The notes under the pieces: model-generated
The model's database searches: none
The model's input: only the letters and a program-made list of their open reading frames with translations
What the model was told of the DNA's origin: nothing
Program-made: the position numbers and the translations under genes
NCBI GenBank assembly: GCA_016791445.1
Contig: JAEUMP010000016.1
Coordinates: forward strand, 124,001 to 188,000
Source: Hyphomonadaceae bacterium
GTDB lineage: Bacteria > Pseudomonadota > Alphaproteobacteria > Caulobacterales > Aquidulcibacteraceae
Direction: 5' to 3'
Length of the DNA: 64,000 nt
Shown here: positions 25,471 through 36,237 of the stretch, in pieces
Layout of the letters: the number at the start of each line of letters is the position of its first letter
How positions within the stretch are numbered: the stretch's first letter is position 1

Positions 25471-27612
25471 TCAGCCGTTGCCGGCCGACACCTTGCCCGC
25501 TTTTTCGAGGTCTTCGCCCGTCGCCTGATCGACGACCTTCATCGAGAGCTTCGTCTTGCCGCGATCGTCGAAGCCGATGAGCTTCACCTTCACGATGTCG
25601 CCTTCCTTGACTACGTCGGACGGCTTGTTCACGCGTTCGGCCTTGAGTTGCGACACGTGGACGAGGCCGTCCTTGGCGCCGAAGAAGTTCACGAACGCGC
25701 CGAACTCGGCGACCTTCACGACCTTGCCTTCGTAGATCGCGCCGACTTCCGGCTCACTCGTCAGCGACTTGATCCACTTCACCGCGGCGTCGATCGACTC
25801 CTGGCTCGGCGAGGCGACGCGGACGGTGCCGTCATCGTTCACGTTCACCTTGGCGCCGGTCTTTTCCACGATCTCGCGGATAACCTTGCCGCCCGTACCG
25901 ATCACATCGCGGATCTTGTCGACCGGGATGGTGATCTGCGTGACCTTCGGCGCATGCTCGTTCATCTGCGTGCGCGGCGCGGTCATGGCTTTCGCCATTT
26001 CATCGAGGATGTGCATGCGGCCGTCGTAGGCGCGCGCGAGCGCCACCTTCATGATGTCCTGCGTGATGCCGGCCACCTTGATGTCCATCTGCAGCGACGT
26101 GATGCCCTTCGTGGTGCCCGCGACCTTGAAGTCCATATCGCCGAGGTGATCCTCGTCGCCGAGGATGTCGGTGAGGACTTCGTAGCCGTAGTCCTCAAGC
26201 ACGAGGCCCATCGCGACGCCCGCCACCGGCCGCGTGATCGGCGCGCCGGCGTCCATCAGCGCGAGCGAGGAGCCGCACACCGTCGCCATCGAGGACGAGC
26301 CGTTGGACTCGGTGATCTCGGAGACGAGGCGGATGGTGTAGGGGAAGTCCTCTTCCTTCGGCAGCACGGCCTGCATGGCGCGCCAGGCGAGCTTGCCGTG
26401 GCCGATTTCGCGACGCTTCGTGCCGCCGAGACGGCCGGTCTCGCCGACGCTGTAGGGCGGGAAGTTGTAGTGCAGCATGAACTTGGCCTTGGTCGTGCCG
26501 TTCAGGCTGTCGATGTACTGCTCGTCTTCGGCGGTGCCGAGCGTGGCGACGACGAGCGCCTGCGTTTCACCGCGGGTGAAGAGCGCCGAGCCGTGTGTGC
26601 GCGGCAGCGGACCCACTTCGCAGACGATCGGGCGGACCTTGTCGACGGGGCGCCCGTCGATGCGCGCCTTGTCCTTGATGATGCGGGAGCGGACGATGTC
26701 GCTCTCCACGCCCTTGAAGGCTTCCTTGAAAACGTTCTCGTCGAGGCCCTCGGAGTTCGCGTCGGACTTCACCAGCGCGGCCTTCGCCTTGTCGCGGGCG
26801 GCGCCCACAGCCTTGTAGCGCTCGTCCTTCTTGGTGATGCGGTAGGCTTCGCCGATGTCGGCGCCGACGAGATCGGCGATCTGCTTCTTCTGCGGCGAGA
26901 GATCGACCGGCTCGAAATCGAAGGGATCCTTCGCGGCCTTTTCAGCGAGCTGGATGATCGCGTCGATCACCGGCTGGAAGCCCTTGTGCGCGGCGTCGAG
27001 CGCGAGAAGCATCTGCTCCTCGGTCAGCTCCTTCACTTCCGATTCCACCATCATGATCGCGTCCGCGGTGCCCGCAACGACGAGATCGAGATCGGATGAG
27101 GCCATCTGCGAGATGGTCGGGTTCAGCACCGGCTTGCCGTCGATCCAGCCGACGCGCGCGGCGCCGAGCGGGCCCATGAACGGCACGCCGGAAATCGTCA
27201 GCGCCGCGGAAGCGGCCACGAGGGAGAGGATGTCGGTCTCGTTCTCGCCGTCCCACGACAGCACGGTGACGATGACCTGCACTTCGTTCTTGAAGCCGTC
27301 GACGAAGAGCGGGCGGATCGGGCGATCGATGAGGCGCGAGATGAGCGTCTCACGCTCGGTCGGGCGGCCTTCGCGCTTGAAATAGCCGCCGGGAATGCGT
27401 CCCGACGCGAAGGTCTTTTCCTGGTAGTCGACGGTGAGCGGGAAGAAGTCCTGCCCCGGCTTTGCGCTGCGTGCGTAGACGCAGGTGGCGAGAACGGCGG
27501 CTTCGCCCATCGTCGCGAACACGGCGCCGTCGGCCTGGCGCGCGATGCGGCCGGTTTCCAGCGTCAGTTTCTTGCCGGCCCAGTCGATGGAAACGGATTT
27601 GGTGTCAAACAT
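25471..27612 (-). CDS. pnp: Polyribonucleotide nucleotidyltransferase (PNPase)
   Basis: A 3'-5' phosphorolytic exoribonuclease and core enzyme of RNA decay. The 713-residue protein has two RNase PH domains ([20 protein letters not shown] near residue 78; [18 protein letters not shown] near residue 345). The KH domain has [15 protein letters not shown] near residue 565, and the S1 domain has [20 protein letters not shown] near residue 625. The start ATG at 27612 follows CCAGGAG with 8 nt spacing. It lies downstream of rpsO, the order known from E. coli and many other bacteria. Confidence 0.98.
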   Translation of the reverse strand: MFDTKSVSIDWAGKKLTLETGRIARQADGAVFATMGEAAVLATCVYARSAKPGQDFFPLTVDYQEKTFASGRIPGGYFKREGRPTERETLISRLIDRPIRPLFVDGFKNEVQVIVTVLSWDGENETDILSLVAASAALTISGVPFMGPLGAARVGWIDGKPVLNPTISQMASSDLDLVVAGTADAIMMVESEVKELTEEQMLLALDAAHKGFQPVIDAIIQLAEKAAKDPFDFEPVDLSPQKKQIADLVGADIGEAYRITKKDERYKAVGAARDKAKAALVKSDANSEGLDENVFKEAFKGVESDIVRSRIIKDKARIDGRPVDKVRPIVCEVGPLPRTHGSALFTRGETQALVVATLGTAEDEQYIDSLNGTTKAKFMLHYNFPPYSVGETGRLGGTKRREIGHGKLAWRAMQAVLPKEEDFPYTIRLVSEITESNGSSSMATVCGSSLALMDAGAPITRPVAGVAMGLVLEDYGYEVLTDILGDEDHLGDMDFKVAGTTKGITSLQMDIKVAGITQDIMKVALARAYDGRMHILDEMAKAMTAPRTQMNEHAPKVTQITIPVDKIRDVIGTGGKVIREIVEKTGAKVNVNDDGTVRVASPSQESIDAAVKWIKSLTSEPEVGAIYEGKVVKVAEFGAFVNFFGAKDGLVHVSQLKAERVNKPSDVVKEGDIVKVKLIGFDDRGKTKLSMKVVDQATGEDLEKAGKVSAGNG

Positions 27613-27757
27613 GGTCTCTACTCCTGGCGAGCGAGCCCCATGCCCGGTCGCCGCGTGCGTCCCGCCTATCCGGATGATCGACGGGGATTCCCGCGTGTGA
27701 GTGCGGGTCGATGAGGGTTCTGGTGCAGGAAATTTCTGAGGCCCTGCGTCCCACGGG

Positions 27758-27815
27758 CCCTCACCCTGACGTTGCTTGCAGCAACGTCTGTCCCTCCCCC
27801 GCATGCGGGGGAGGG
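27758..27815. repeat. Two-hairpin intergenic repeat, copy B
   Basis: CCCTCACCC is followed by an inner hairpin GACGTTGCT-TGC-AGCAACGTC (27768-27788). A GTCCCTCCCCCGC arm then pairs with GCGGGGGAGGG (27805-27815). Same architecture as the copy at 7299-7353, but the inner hairpin has another sequence. It lies between rpsO and pnp, close to the rpsO stop codon, where it could also act as an mRNA end or processing structure. Confidence 0.7.
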
Positions 27816-27826
27816 TTTCAGTCGTC

Positions 27827-28096
27827 CTACTTGCGCAGGCCGAGCTTTTCGATGATCGCCTGATAGCGGGCCGCGTCGCGGTCCTTCAGGTAATCGAGCA
27901 ACCGGCGACGCTGCGACACCATTTGCAGGAGTCCGCGACGCGAGTGGTTGTCCTTCTTGTGCGTCTTGAAGTGCTCCGTGAGGTTCACGATGCGCTCCGT
28001 GAGGATGGCGCACTGCACTTCGGGGCTGCCCGTGTCGTCCTTGCCGCGGGCGTGTTCCTTGATGAGCGCTTCCTTGCGCTCTGCCGTAATCGACAT
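27827..28096 (-). CDS. rpsO: 30S ribosomal protein S15
   Basis: An 89-residue primary 16S rRNA-binding protein of the small subunit platform. The characteristic [20 protein letters not shown] near residue 20, [20 protein letters not shown] near residue 47 and [20 protein letters not shown] near the end are visible. It lies between truB and pnp as in E. coli, 5 nt after the truB stop codon. The order truB-rpsO-pnp is one of the most conserved in proteobacteria. Confidence 0.98.
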   Translation of the reverse strand: MSITAERKEALIKEHARGKDDTGSPEVQCAILTERIVNLTEHFKTHKKDNHSRRGLLQMVSQRRRLLDYLKDRDAARYQAIIEKLGLRK

Positions 28097-28101
28097 CGGA
28101 T

Positions 28102-29061
28102 CTACTCCTGATCCAGGTGAAAGACGCGGGTGGGAGAGAATTTCCCCGCCCGCACGTCGCCCAGCGCCACCGCCGATCCGCCGAAAACCGCAAACGCCGC
28201 ACGGCTGGCGTCAACGCCAGCAATCGTACGGGGTCGGAAGCGTGCTTTCAGGTCCTCGATCACATGCGGAAGGAGAACAATCGGCCGGCCTTGCCGGAGC
28301 TTGAAGGCATCTTCGCCATTGACGGCCACCGCCGGGATGTCGGCCAGCGCGGTCTCAACGGGTCTGAGGGCCTCGAACGCGGCGGCCTTATGCACCAACT
28401 CTTTCAGTTCGTCGAGCCCGACGGCCATTGACTCGGTGAATCCGCCCACCGCGGTGCGCCGCAACCGGGAGACATGCCCTTCCGCCCCCAGTTTGTGGGC
28501 CAGATCGCGCACCAGCGCCCGGATGTAGAAGCCCTTACCGCTGCGCACCGTGATGACGGAATGATCGGCGTCCGGGGTCTCCACCAGCGCAGCCTCGTGG
28601 AGCACGACCTGCCGGGCCTTCAGCTCCACGGTCTGGCCGTCGCGGGCAAGGTCGTAGGCGCGTTCGCCATCAACCTTCACGGCGCTGAATTGCGGCGGCA
28701 CCTGCTCGATCTCGCCGAGGAAACCCTTCAGCGCCTCCGCCACCGCTTCCGGCGTCGGGCGCACGGCGCTCTCGCCGGTGATCTTGCCCTCGCGGTCCTG
28801 GCTGTCCGTCGAGACGCCCCATCGGATGGTGAAGCTGTAGCTCTTCTCGGCTTCCATCAGCCACGGCACGGTCTTCGTCGCCTCGCCCAGCGCGATCGGC
28901 AGGATGCCGGAGGCGAGCGGATCGAGCGTGCCGGCGTGGCCCGCCTTGTTGGCGTTGAAGAGCCGTCGAACGACGCTGACGGCATCCGTGGAGGTGAAGT
29001 CTTCGGGCTTGTCGAGCACGAGCCAGCCGTGCACGTCGACACCCTTCTTGCGGCGTCCCAT
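28102..29061 (-). CDS. truB: tRNA pseudouridine-55 synthase
   Basis: Converts U55 of the T-loop of tRNAs to pseudouridine. The 319-residue protein has [17 protein letters not shown] near residue 12 and the catalytic Asp in [16 protein letters not shown] near residue 43. [16 protein letters not shown] and [18 protein letters not shown] follow. The ATG at 29061 overlaps the rbfA stop codon by one base (TGATG), so the two are coupled. The C-terminal part lacks a long PUA extension but is of normal alphaproteobacterial length. Confidence 0.97.
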   Translation of the reverse strand: MGRRKKGVDVHGWLVLDKPEDFTSTDAVSVVRRLFNANKAGHAGTLDPLASGILPIALGEATKTVPWLMEAEKSYSFTIRWGVSTDSQDREGKITGESAVRPTPEAVAEALKGFLGEIEQVPPQFSAVKVDGERAYDLARDGQTVELKARQVVLHEAALVETPDADHSVITVRSGKGFYIRALVRDLAHKLGAEGHVSRLRRTAVGGFTESMAVGLDELKELVHKAAAFEALRPVETALADIPAVAVNGEDAFKLRQGRPIVLLPHVIEDLKARFRPRTIAGVDASRAAFAVFGGSAVALGDVRAGKFSPTRVFHLDQE

Positions 29062-29477
29062 CAATTCGTCTCGTCGGTCTTGGGGTCCAGATCGCGCGCG
29101 ACTTCCGGCGTCTTCAGCAGGCGATCGATGTGGGTGGCGGTGTCGTACGACACGTCGGGAATGAAGTGCAGCTGCGGCGTATGCTTGAGATCGGCCGCCT
29201 TGCCGAGGCGCGTGCGCAGGAAGCCCTGCGCCCGGCCGAGCGCGGTTGCGATCTTCTGCGGATCGCCCGCGCCGAGCGGCGAGACGAACGCCGTCATGTG
29301 CTTCAGATCGGGCGAGGCGCGCACTTCGCCGATGGTGATCGACACGCCGACGAGATCGGGATCGCGCAGATCCTCGCGCTGGAGAATCTCGACGAGCGCA
29401 TGGCGCACGAGTTCCGCGGCGCGCAACTGTCGCTGCGATGGCCCCGCATGGCGCGGCGCATGATCACGCTTGCTCAT
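29061..29477 (-). CDS. rbfA: 30S ribosome-binding factor RbfA
   Basis: A late-acting assembly factor of the small ribosomal subunit with a KH-like fold. The 138-residue protein has [20 protein letters not shown] near residue 17, [20 protein letters not shown] near residue 45 and a typical end ([20 protein letters not shown]). It overlaps the upstream YcxB-like gene as ATGA and the downstream truB by one base. This places it firmly in the nusA-infB-rbfA-truB operon. Confidence 0.96.
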   Translation of the reverse strand: MSKRDHAPRHAGPSQRQLRAAELVRHALVEILQREDLRDPDLVGVSITIGEVRASPDLKHMTAFVSPLGAGDPQKIATALGRAQGFLRTRLGKAADLKHTPQLHFIPDVSYDTATHIDRLLKTPEVARDLDPKTDETN

Positions 29478-30040
29478 GCCGCCGCCTCCTTTCCTTTCGA
29501 CCAGGCCTCGTTGGCGCGGCGGCGCAGGAAGCGCAGTTCGTCGGCGAAGGCGTTCATCGCGGTCACGTCCGCGAAGGCGCGCACGGGGATGGCGATGGCG
29601 TTGGCCTTGTCGATGAAGATGAGGATCATGTCCGGGATGGCTTCGATGGCGAAAATGCCCGCCCACTTCACCCGCAGCGAAGACACGTCCGACTCCACCA
29701 GCACGCCATCCTGATCCGCCGAGAGGTGAAACGCGCGCAGGAAGGCCCCATCGGGCCGCAACAGACCCTTGAGCTGACGCCGGCGCGCGCGCGATGTCGC
29801 GGCGAAGGTGAGCAGCAGCGCCGCGCACACGCCGATCGCGATCGCCAGAGGCACCTGCGCGCCGAGCGCAAACGTTCCGGCATAACCGCCAACCATGCCG
29901 ATAGCCGCCGCGACGAACGGCTCGAGCCGCGACCACCAGCCTGACGACTTCGCGCCGCGCTTGTAGAGCGCGCCCGAAAGCGTGAGGAAATCGGCCTTGT
30001 TGAGTTGCGCGGCGATGACGCGCGTCTTGATCTTTTCCAT
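29474..30040 (-). CDS. YcxB-like membrane protein (188 aa)
   Basis: Two transmembrane helices (about residues 43-85) precede a soluble domain. That domain (VESDVSSLRVKWAGIFAIEA, then MILIFIDKANAIAIPVRAFA) matches the pattern of YcxB-like proteins, which resemble PH-like or bPH domains. Its role is unknown. It is inserted between the lipoprotein genes and rbfA, and its stop codon overlaps the rbfA start, so it is cotranslated with the ribosome-maturation genes although it seems unrelated to them. Confidence 0.65.
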   Translation of the reverse strand: MEKIKTRVIAAQLNKADFLTLSGALYKRGAKSSGWWSRLEPFVAAAIGMVGGYAGTFALGAQVPLAIAIGVCAALLLTFAATSRARRRQLKGLLRPDGAFLRAFHLSADQDGVLVESDVSSLRVKWAGIFAIEAIPDMILIFIDKANAIAIPVRAFADVTAMNAFADELRFLRRRANEAWSKGKEAAA

Positions 30041-30091
30041 GTGCGCCCCGCGCCGGACTCGGACCGGTCGCGGCTCCTTGTTCCTGCTGCT

Positions 30092-30703
30092 TCAGTTCAC
30101 GACATAGCCATATGCGCCGCACAATTGCGGATCGCGATCGGACTGCGGGCCGGGCGATTGTTCGCCGCGGAAGGCCGCAAAGACGAAGGTCCAGTCGCCG
30201 TTGCGATTCACGAACTCGCTCAACGCAACAAACTTCGCCGCGTCGCGCTGGCACACGCCGCCCTGCGGCGCCGTCGAATAGATGCGCTCGTCGGCGACGC
30301 GGTAGATGTACACGCCCGCATTCGGATCGGCGCCGAGCGTGGCTGCGAAGGTCGCGCCGCCGGAGCCCGTGCGGTCTGCGCCCACATGCTCTGCAATGCG
30401 TTCGAGCCGCAGGGTGAGGCCGTTCGCGAACGCCATGATGAGCGGGCCGCCGCGGCCGGATTCGAGACTCGTCGTGAGATTGCCCGTGACCGTGCGCGCG
30501 AGATCGGTGCCCGCCGCCCAGCGATTGCGCGCAAGACCCGGTTCTGCGGTGGCCACGGTGTCGACGGCGGTATCCGGAACGGTGACGGGCGAGGAACGGC
30601 TCGGACGCTGGGTGGTGGTCGGCGCTTCGCCCACGCCGACGCGATCACAGCCCGCCGCCGCCGTCATCATCAGCAGCGCGACGCATGCCATGCGCAGACT
30701 CAT
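30092..30703 (-). CDS. Lipoprotein of unknown function (203 aa)
   Basis: The start ATG at 30703 overlaps the preceding stop codon (ATGA). [20 protein letters not shown] is a lipoprotein signal with the lipobox Cys at residue 19. The mature part has a short Thr/Pro-rich linker and a beta-rich domain (FANGLTLRLERIAEHVGA, then GVYIYRVADERIYSTAPQGG and DWTFVFAAFRGEQSPGPQSD). Two cysteines could form a disulfide. No family recognised. It pairs with the next lipoprotein upstream; the pair sits inside the infB-rbfA interval. Confidence 0.7.
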   Translation of the reverse strand: MSLRMACVALLMMTAAAGCDRVGVGEAPTTTQRPSRSSPVTVPDTAVDTVATAEPGLARNRWAAGTDLARTVTGNLTTSLESGRGGPLIMAFANGLTLRLERIAEHVGADRTGSGGATFAATLGADPNAGVYIYRVADERIYSTAPQGGVCQRDAAKFVALSEFVNRNGDWTFVFAAFRGEQSPGPQSDRDPQLCGAYGYVVN

Positions 30704-31260
30704 CGACTTCCCTCGCTGTTTGCCGCGCCCCGCTCCCGCGTGTAGCGGAGAACGCGGCACACCGTCGACCCTTGCTCCCCCGGACGCGCACCCTGAACGA
30801 TCCCGAGCACAAGCTCGCGTCCCTCGATCAGTTCGGGCTCGTACCACACGATCCACTGCGCCGACGTCTGGCCGCACAGGCCCTCGTCATGCGCCACCGC
30901 GTAGAGCGTCGGCCGCGCGCCCGCGCGCAGTTCCATCACCTCGCCGAGCGTGCGCTCGCCCACCTTGAGCGCGGGGTCCACTTCGCCTTTCAGATGAGTC
31001 ATCGCCGCAACGCCGCGCGCCGCCACGAGACCGCGCGAGGGGCCCGCCGCATCCACGCCCGCCTCGACGACGAGCAGGCCGGTCGCGCTGTCGGTTTCCG
31101 CTGACGCCGGCGTGTAGAGCCACTCGGGCGACAGCACGCCCTGTGCGGCCGCCGGTTCCGGCGCCGACTCCTGGCCGGAGTCACCCTTCCCGCACGCCGT
31201 GAGCGCAAGGCCCGCCAGCGCGATCAGAGCGAACGCTGCACCGACTCGAGGAGATAGCAT
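30700..31260 (-). CDS. Lipoprotein of unknown function (186 aa) overlapping infB
   Basis: [20 protein letters not shown] followed by TACGK is a lipoprotein signal peptide with its lipobox. The start codon at 31260 lies inside infB, so the first 37 nt are shared with the last infB codons in another frame. The mature protein ([20 protein letters not shown], then [20 protein letters not shown]) is beta-rich and contains two cysteines. No family recognised. Coupled by ATGA to the next lipoprotein. Confidence 0.7.
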   Translation of the reverse strand: MLSPRVGAAFALIALAGLALTACGKGDSGQESAPEPAAAQGVLSPEWLYTPASAETDSATGLLVVEAGVDAAGPSRGLVAARGVAAMTHLKGEVDPALKVGERTLGEVMELRAGARPTLYAVAHDEGLCGQTSAQWIVWYEPELIEGRELVLGIVQGARPGEQGSTVCRVLRYTRERGAANSEGSR

Positions 31261-33866
31261 TCGATGACGTCGCCCGGCTTGATGTCCTGGAAGTTCTCCA
31301 GACCCACGCCGCACTCCTGCCCGTTCTGGACTTCGTTCACGTCGTCCTTGAAGCGCTTCAGCGTGTTCAGCTTGCCGCCCTCGTGGATCACGACGTTGTC
31401 GCGGATCAGACGGACGCGGGCGCCCTTCTGCAGCTTGCCGTCGGTGATGCGGCAGCCCGCGACGCGACCGATGCGTGCGATCTGGAAGATCTCGAGCACC
31501 TGCGCGTTGCCGAGGAACGTCTCGCGGATATCCGGCGCGAGCATGCCCGACATGACGGCTTTGATGTCGTCGATGACGTTGTAGATGATCGCGTAGTACC
31601 GGATTTCGACGCCTTCGCGCTCCGCGAGATCGCGTGCTTCCTTGGAGGCGCGAACGTTGAAGCCGATGATCGGCGCGCCCGATGCCTTCGCCAGCGTGAT
31701 GTCCGCTTCGCTGATGGCGCCGACGGTGGACTGGAGCACGCGCGCGCGCACCTCGTCGGTGTTCATCTTCTCGAGCGAGGAGGCGATGGCTTCCGCAGAT
31801 CCCTGCACGTCCGCCTTGATGACGATCGGCAGTTCCTTGGCGCCGCTTTCCTTCTTCGCCATGAGCTGTTCGAAGGATGCGCGCGTCGTCGGCGCGGTCT
31901 TTTCGCGGCGGCGGCGTTGGCGGAATTCCGCCACTTCACGCGCGCGCGCTTCCGTCTCGACGACCTGCAGCGTGTCGCCCGGTTCGGGCACGCCCTCGAG
32001 GCCCATGATCTCCACCGGCGTGGCGGGACCCGCTTCGCCCAGCGTCTGGCCGCGTTCGTTGGACAGCGCGCGGACACGCCCCCAGGTGCCGCCGGCCACG
32101 ACGATGTCGCCACGCTTCAGCGTGCCGTTGCTGACGAGCACGGTGGCCACGGTGCCGCGCCCGCGGTCGAGCCGCGATTCGATCACCGCCGCCTCGGCGG
32201 GCCGGTTCGGGTTCGCCTTGAGTTCGAGCACTTCGGCCTGCAGCGCGATCGCTTCGACCAGCTGGTCGAGGCCCGTCTTCTTCGTCGCCGACACGTTCAC
32301 TGTCTGCACGTCGCCGCCGTTGGCTTCGGTGACGATCTCGTACTGCAGCAGCTCGTTGATGACGCGCTGCGGATCGGCCTCGTGCTTGTCGATCTTGTTG
32401 ACCGCCACGATGATCGGGACGCCCGCCGCCTTGGCGTGATTGATGGCTTCGATGGTCTGCGGCATGACGCCGTCATCGGCGGCCACGACCAGCACCACGA
32501 TGTCGGTGACCTGCGCGCCGCGCGACCGCATCGACGAGAACGCTGCGTGGCCGGGGGTGTCGAGGAAGGTGACGCGCGCGCCGTCCTTCAGACGCACCTG
32601 GTAGGCGCCGATATGCTGCGTGATGCCGCCCGCCTCGCCGGCGACGACGTCGGTCTGACGCAACGCGTCGAGCAGCGAGGTCTTGCCGTGGTCGACGTGG
32701 CCCATGACCGTCACGACCGGCGGCCGCGGCTTCAGGTCTTCAGGATTGTCGGTCGCGCCGGAGAGGCCCTCTTCGACGTCCGATTCCGAGACGCGACGCA
32801 CGGTGTGGCCGTACTCTTCGGCGATGAGCTGCGCGGTGTCGGCGTCGAGCACGCTCGCCAGCGTCACCGGCGTGCCCTGCCGGAACATGTACTTGATGAT
32901 GTCGGCGGCGCGCGTCGCCATGCGCGCGGCGAGATCCTGCACCGTGATCGATTCCGGGATGACGACATCGCGCGAGACGCGCTGCTGGTCGCCCGTCTGT
33001 TCGCGGCGCTGCTTTTCCTTTTCACGGGCGCGGCGCACCGACGTCAGCGAGCGGCCCTTCTCGTCATCGCCTTCGGCGAGACGCTCGACCATGTCGAGCG
33101 TGAGCTTCATGCGTTGCTTCGGACCCGGCTCGCCGCCCTTGGGTGCCTTCACGCCCTTCGGCGCCGGCGCCGGGGGCGGTTCACGCAGGGCGCGCGTCGC
33201 GGCGGGACGCGCTGCAGCGCCGTTCGAAGCGGCGGGACGCGCGGTCGACAGCGTGCCTTCACGGCGCGCCGGCATCGGCGCCACATCGCCGATCCTCGGA
33301 TTGGCGAGGCGTTCCGCGCGCGCAGCCGCTTCGGCGGCGACCGCGGCGGCGGCGGCTTCAGCGGCCAGACGCTCCTCGTGCTCGCGCGCGAGACGTTCGG
33401 CCTCCTCGGCTTCCGCAAGCGCCTTCTGTGCCGCGCGCTCCTGCGCGTCGAGCAAAGCGCGACGCTGGGCGTCGGCGGCCTTGGCCTGTTCGGCGCGCGT
33501 CTCGTCGAGCTCGCGCTTGGCCTTCAGTGCATTTTCACGGGCCGCCATTTCGGCGGCGGACAAACCGCCCTGGCGCGCGGCCGGCGCCGCCGGCGCTTCG
33601 GGAGCGGCAGGCTTCGGCGCGGCGGCGGGACGCGCCGTCGGCGGCGCAAGGCCGCCCTGCAGCGGACGCGGCGCCACGGGCGCAGCGCCCTGACCCGGGC
33701 GGGTGACGACACGGGTCTGCTTCACCTCGACCGCGACCTGCTTCGTGCGGCCGTGGGGGAAACTCTGACGCACGGCGCCGCCGCTCGTTGTGCGGGTGAG
33801 AGTCAGCGGCTTGCGACCACCCGGCTCTTCCGGCTTGCCGTCCTTGCGTTCCGTCGTATCGCTCAT
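31224..33866 (-). CDS. infB: Translation initiation factor IF-2
   Basis: A GTPase that places initiator tRNA on the 30S subunit and promotes subunit joining. The 880-residue protein has a long Ala/Arg/Glu-rich N-terminal region, usual for alphaproteobacteria. G1 is [15 protein letters not shown] near residue 390, the switch region has [14 protein letters not shown]3 is [13 protein letters not shown] and G4 is [12 protein letters not shown]. Domains II, III and IV follow, ending in [19 protein letters not shown]. It follows ylxR in the conserved operon. Confidence 0.98.
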   Translation of the reverse strand: MSDTTERKDGKPEEPGGRKPLTLTRTTSGGAVRQSFPHGRTKQVAVEVKQTRVVTRPGQGAAPVAPRPLQGGLAPPTARPAAAPKPAAPEAPAAPAARQGGLSAAEMAARENALKAKRELDETRAEQAKAADAQRRALLDAQERAAQKALAEAEEAERLAREHEERLAAEAAAAAVAAEAAARAERLANPRIGDVAPMPARREGTLSTARPAASNGAAARPAATRALREPPPAPAPKGVKAPKGGEPGPKQRMKLTLDMVERLAEGDDEKGRSLTSVRRAREKEKQRREQTGDQQRVSRDVVIPESITVQDLAARMATRAADIIKYMFRQGTPVTLASVLDADTAQLIAEEYGHTVRRVSESDVEEGLSGATDNPEDLKPRPPVVTVMGHVDHGKTSLLDALRQTDVVAGEAGGITQHIGAYQVRLKDGARVTFLDTPGHAAFSSMRSRGAQVTDIVVLVVAADDGVMPQTIEAINHAKAAGVPIIVAVNKIDKHEADPQRVINELLQYEIVTEANGGDVQTVNVSATKKTGLDQLVEAIALQAEVLELKANPNRPAEAAVIESRLDRGRGTVATVLVSNGTLKRGDIVVAGGTWGRVRALSNERGQTLGEAGPATPVEIMGLEGVPEPGDTLQVVETEARAREVAEFRQRRRREKTAPTTRASFEQLMAKKESGAKELPIVIKADVQGSAEAIASSLEKMNTDEVRARVLQSTVGAISEADITLAKASGAPIIGFNVRASKEARDLAEREGVEIRYYAIIYNVIDDIKAVMSGMLAPDIRETFLGNAQVLEIFQIARIGRVAGCRITDGKLQKGARVRLIRDNVVIHEGGKLNTLKRFKDDVNEVQNGQECGVGLENFQDIKPGDVIECYLLESVQRSL

Positions 33867-33961
33867 GCGTTCGCTTCAGATCCGTACTTCAAACAAATGC
33901 CAAGTGCGGCGCCGGGGACGGGCTTCCACCCGACCACCGCGCCGTCCCGCCCATCGCCGCC

Positions 33962-34597
33962 TCAGAAAGACGGGGGGGGCCAGGATGCGGGTATGATGGC
34001 GCGGAACCCTGCCAGTCGGGCGATCTCGATCGACCAGCGGCGCGCCATGCTCTCCGTGAGCAGGACAGCGTGTACCACATGATCGCGGCCCAAGGCCAAT
34101 CCCATTTCCGCCGCCGTGAACGCGCCGGTGACCGGGACTTCCTCCCCCCAGAGACCGAAAATCAGGCGTTGCAGCTTCAGCCGGCCATCGTCGGCGCCGT
34201 CCGACGCCTCGATCAGGCCGAACGGCGCGCGCTTGCGGATCGCCCCTTCGGCCTGCGCCACGCCGATCGCGAGCGCGCCGGCGCGCTTGGCGAGGCCGAG
34301 AAAGTCCAGACAGCGGCGCTCGATGAGCGCCTGGGTCTGGTCCGCGAGATCCGCCGGCGGCTTGATCGCGCCCTTCAGGCCGCGCGCGAAACCGTTCTTC
34401 TTCACCGCAAGATTGATGGAGTCGCGGTCCGCGCGCACCCACACGCCGCGCCCCGGCAGCTTCGCCGCGACATCGGGCACGAGCGCGCCGTCAGGCCCGC
34501 GCACAAAGCGCACGAGCAAGCTCTCCGGCAGGTTCTCGCCGGACGCCACGCAGGTGCGTTCGCGTTCCTTGGGGGGTGCGGCCGGGGCGTCGCTCAG
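33962..34597 (-). CDS. YlxR-type RNA-binding protein, apparent non-ATG start
   Basis: A small RNA-binding protein of the nusA operon (YlxR/DUF448) with a C-terminal L7Ae-like half (RRCLDFLGLAKRAGALAIG). The family signature ERTCVASGENLPESLLVRFV is partly upstream of the first GTG (34549), because the conserved Arg-Thr-Cys lies before it. No ATG, GTG or TTG exists in frame further upstream. The open frame reaches a CTG at 34597 that overlaps the nusA TGA stop codon, giving 211 residues. I placed the start there. The GTG start would give 195 residues and cut the signature. Confidence 0.75.
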   Translation of the reverse strand: MSDAPAAPPKERERTCVASGENLPESLLVRFVRGPDGALVPDVAAKLPGRGVWVRADRDSINLAVKKNGFARGLKGAIKPPADLADQTQALIERRCLDFLGLAKRAGALAIGVAQAEGAIRKRAPFGLIEASDGADDGRLKLQRLIFGLWGEEVPVTGAFTAAEMGLALGRDHVVHAVLLTESMARRWSIEIARLAGFRAIIPASWPPPSF

Positions 34598-36237
34598 CGG
34601 AACACGCTCTCCGCAGTTTCTTCGCCGTCCGCCGTTTCCTCGGCGACTTCCTCTTCGGGCGGCGCCTCGATCCAGCCGGCGGCGACGCGCGCGCCGAGGA
34701 TGAGGGCGTCGGCCTCTTCCTGAGACAGTGAGAGAGAATCGAGAATGCCGGGGTGGCGGATGCGCTCCCCGTTCTTGGTCTCGAACCAGCCGCGCAGATC
34801 GTCGGCCACCAGTCCGGCGAAGTCTTCGAGCGATTTCACATCGCCCTTGCCCAGCAGGATCGCCATTTGCGGCGTCACGCCCGGGGCCATGAAGAGATCG
34901 TCCTGCACGCCGAGTTCACGGCGCTCGGCATCCATCTTCTCGGCCTGCTCTTCGAGCCAAGACCGCGCGCGCGACTGCAGTTCTTCCGCCAGTTCGTCGG
35001 AGAAGCCTTCGAGGTTCGCGAGATCACCGGTCTCAATGTAGGCGATGTCTTCGACGGTGACGAAGCCTTCGGTGGCGAGCAGCTGCGCCATCATCTCGTC
35101 GGCGTCGAGCGCCTCCATGAAGAGCGCGGTGCGTTCGGCGAATTCCTTCTGACGGCGCTCCGATTCCTCGGCCTCCGTCATGATGTCGATCTGCCAGCCG
35201 GTGAGCTGCGAGGCGAGGCGCACATTCTGGCCGCGACGGCCGATGGCGAGCGACAGCTGCGCTTCGCCAACGACGACTTCGACGCGCCCCTGTTCGGGAT
35301 CGAGCACGACCTTGGACACTTCCGCCGGCTGCAGCGCGTTGACGATGAAGGTCGCCGGGTCCGGGGACCACGGAATGATGTCGATCTTCTCGCCCTGCAT
35401 TTCGCCGACCACCGCCTGCACGCGCGCGCCGCGCATGCCGACGCAGGCGCCGACGGGGTCGATGGAGTGATCGTGGCTCATCACGGCGATCTTCGCGCGC
35501 GAGCCCGGATCGCGGGCGCCGGACTTGATCTCGATGATGCCTTCGTAAACTTCCGGCACTTCCTGCGCGAAGAGCTTCGCCATGAATTCAGGCCGCGCGC
35601 GGGAAAGGAAGATCTGCGGGCCCTTGGCTTCGCGGCGCACGTCGTAGATCAGCGCGCGGGTGCGATCGCCCTGGTGCAGGTTTTCGCGCGGGATCGCTTC
35701 GGCGCGGCGAATGATGCCTTCGGCCTGGCCGAGATCGATGACGATGTTGCCGTATTCGACGCGCTTCACGACGCCGTTCACGATCTCGCCGACGCGGTCC
35801 TTGTAGAGGTCGTACTGGTTGTCGCGCTCGGCTTCGCGGACTTCGTGGTTGATGACCTGCTTGGCGGTCTGCGCGGCGACGCGACCGAACTCCATCGGCG
35901 GCAGGATGTCTTCGTAGGTCTTGCCGACGAAGGCGTCCGCATCGGTCTTGAGCGCGGCCTTGAGATCGATGTCGGTCGCGGGATTGAACGGTCGCGCCTG
36001 CGCTTCGAGCATTTCGTCGTCGACGACGGTCATCACGCGCTTCAGCGTCATCTCGCCGGTCTTCGGGTCGATTTCGGCGCGGATGTCGTGCTCGGCGCCG
36101 TAGCGCGAGCGCGCGGCCTTTTGAAGCGCGTGGCTCATCGCCTCGATGACGAGCGACTTCTCGATGCCCTTTTCGCGGGCGACCGCTTCGGCGATCTGCA
36201 GGATTTCGGCGCGGTTGGCGCTGATGCCGGTGCTCAT
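34594..36237 (-). CDS. nusA: Transcription termination/antitermination factor NusA
   Basis: Binds RNA polymerase and nascent RNA to control pausing, termination and antitermination. The 547-residue protein has the NusA N-domain (residues 1-125), an S1 domain ([20 protein letters not shown] near residue 140), KH1 and KH2 ([20 protein letters not shown] near residue 260; [20 protein letters not shown] near residue 325) and C-terminal helix-hairpin-helix acidic repeats. Its ATG overlaps the rimP stop codon. The usual order rimP-nusA-ylxR-infB is kept. Confidence 0.98.
   Translation of the reverse strand: MSTGISANRAEILQIAEAVAREKGIEKSLVIEAMSHALQKAARSRYGAEHDIRAEIDPKTGEMTLKRVMTVVDDEMLEAQARPFNPATDIDLKAALKTDADAFVGKTYEDILPPMEFGRVAAQTAKQVINHEVREAERDNQYDLYKDRVGEIVNGVVKRVEYGNIVIDLGQAEGIIRRAEAIPRENLHQGDRTRALIYDVRREAKGPQIFLSRARPEFMAKLFAQEVPEVYEGIIEIKSGARDPGSRAKIAVMSHDHSIDPVGACVGMRGARVQAVVGEMQGEKIDIIPWSPDPATFIVNALQPAEVSKVVLDPEQGRVEVVVGEAQLSLAIGRRGQNVRLASQLTGWQIDIMTEAEESERRQKEFAERTALFMEALDADEMMAQLLATEGFVTVEDIAYIETGDLANLEGFSDELAEELQSRARSWLEEQAEKMDAERRELGVQDDLFMAPGVTPQMAILLGKGDVKSLEDFAGLVADDLRGWFETKNGERIRHPGILDSLSLSQEEADALILGARVAAGWIEAPPEEEVAEETADGEETAESVFR

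Noticed and set aside
25648-27099. A 483-codon plus-strand open frame opposite pnp
   Set aside because: Antisense to PNPase; no motif.
31383-34082. A very long open frame (899 codons) on the plus strand opposite infB and ylxR
   Set aside because: It is antisense to infB, which has all IF-2 motifs. Its translation is rich in Arg, Asp, His and Val as expected from the reverse strand of GC-rich codons and shows no family motif.
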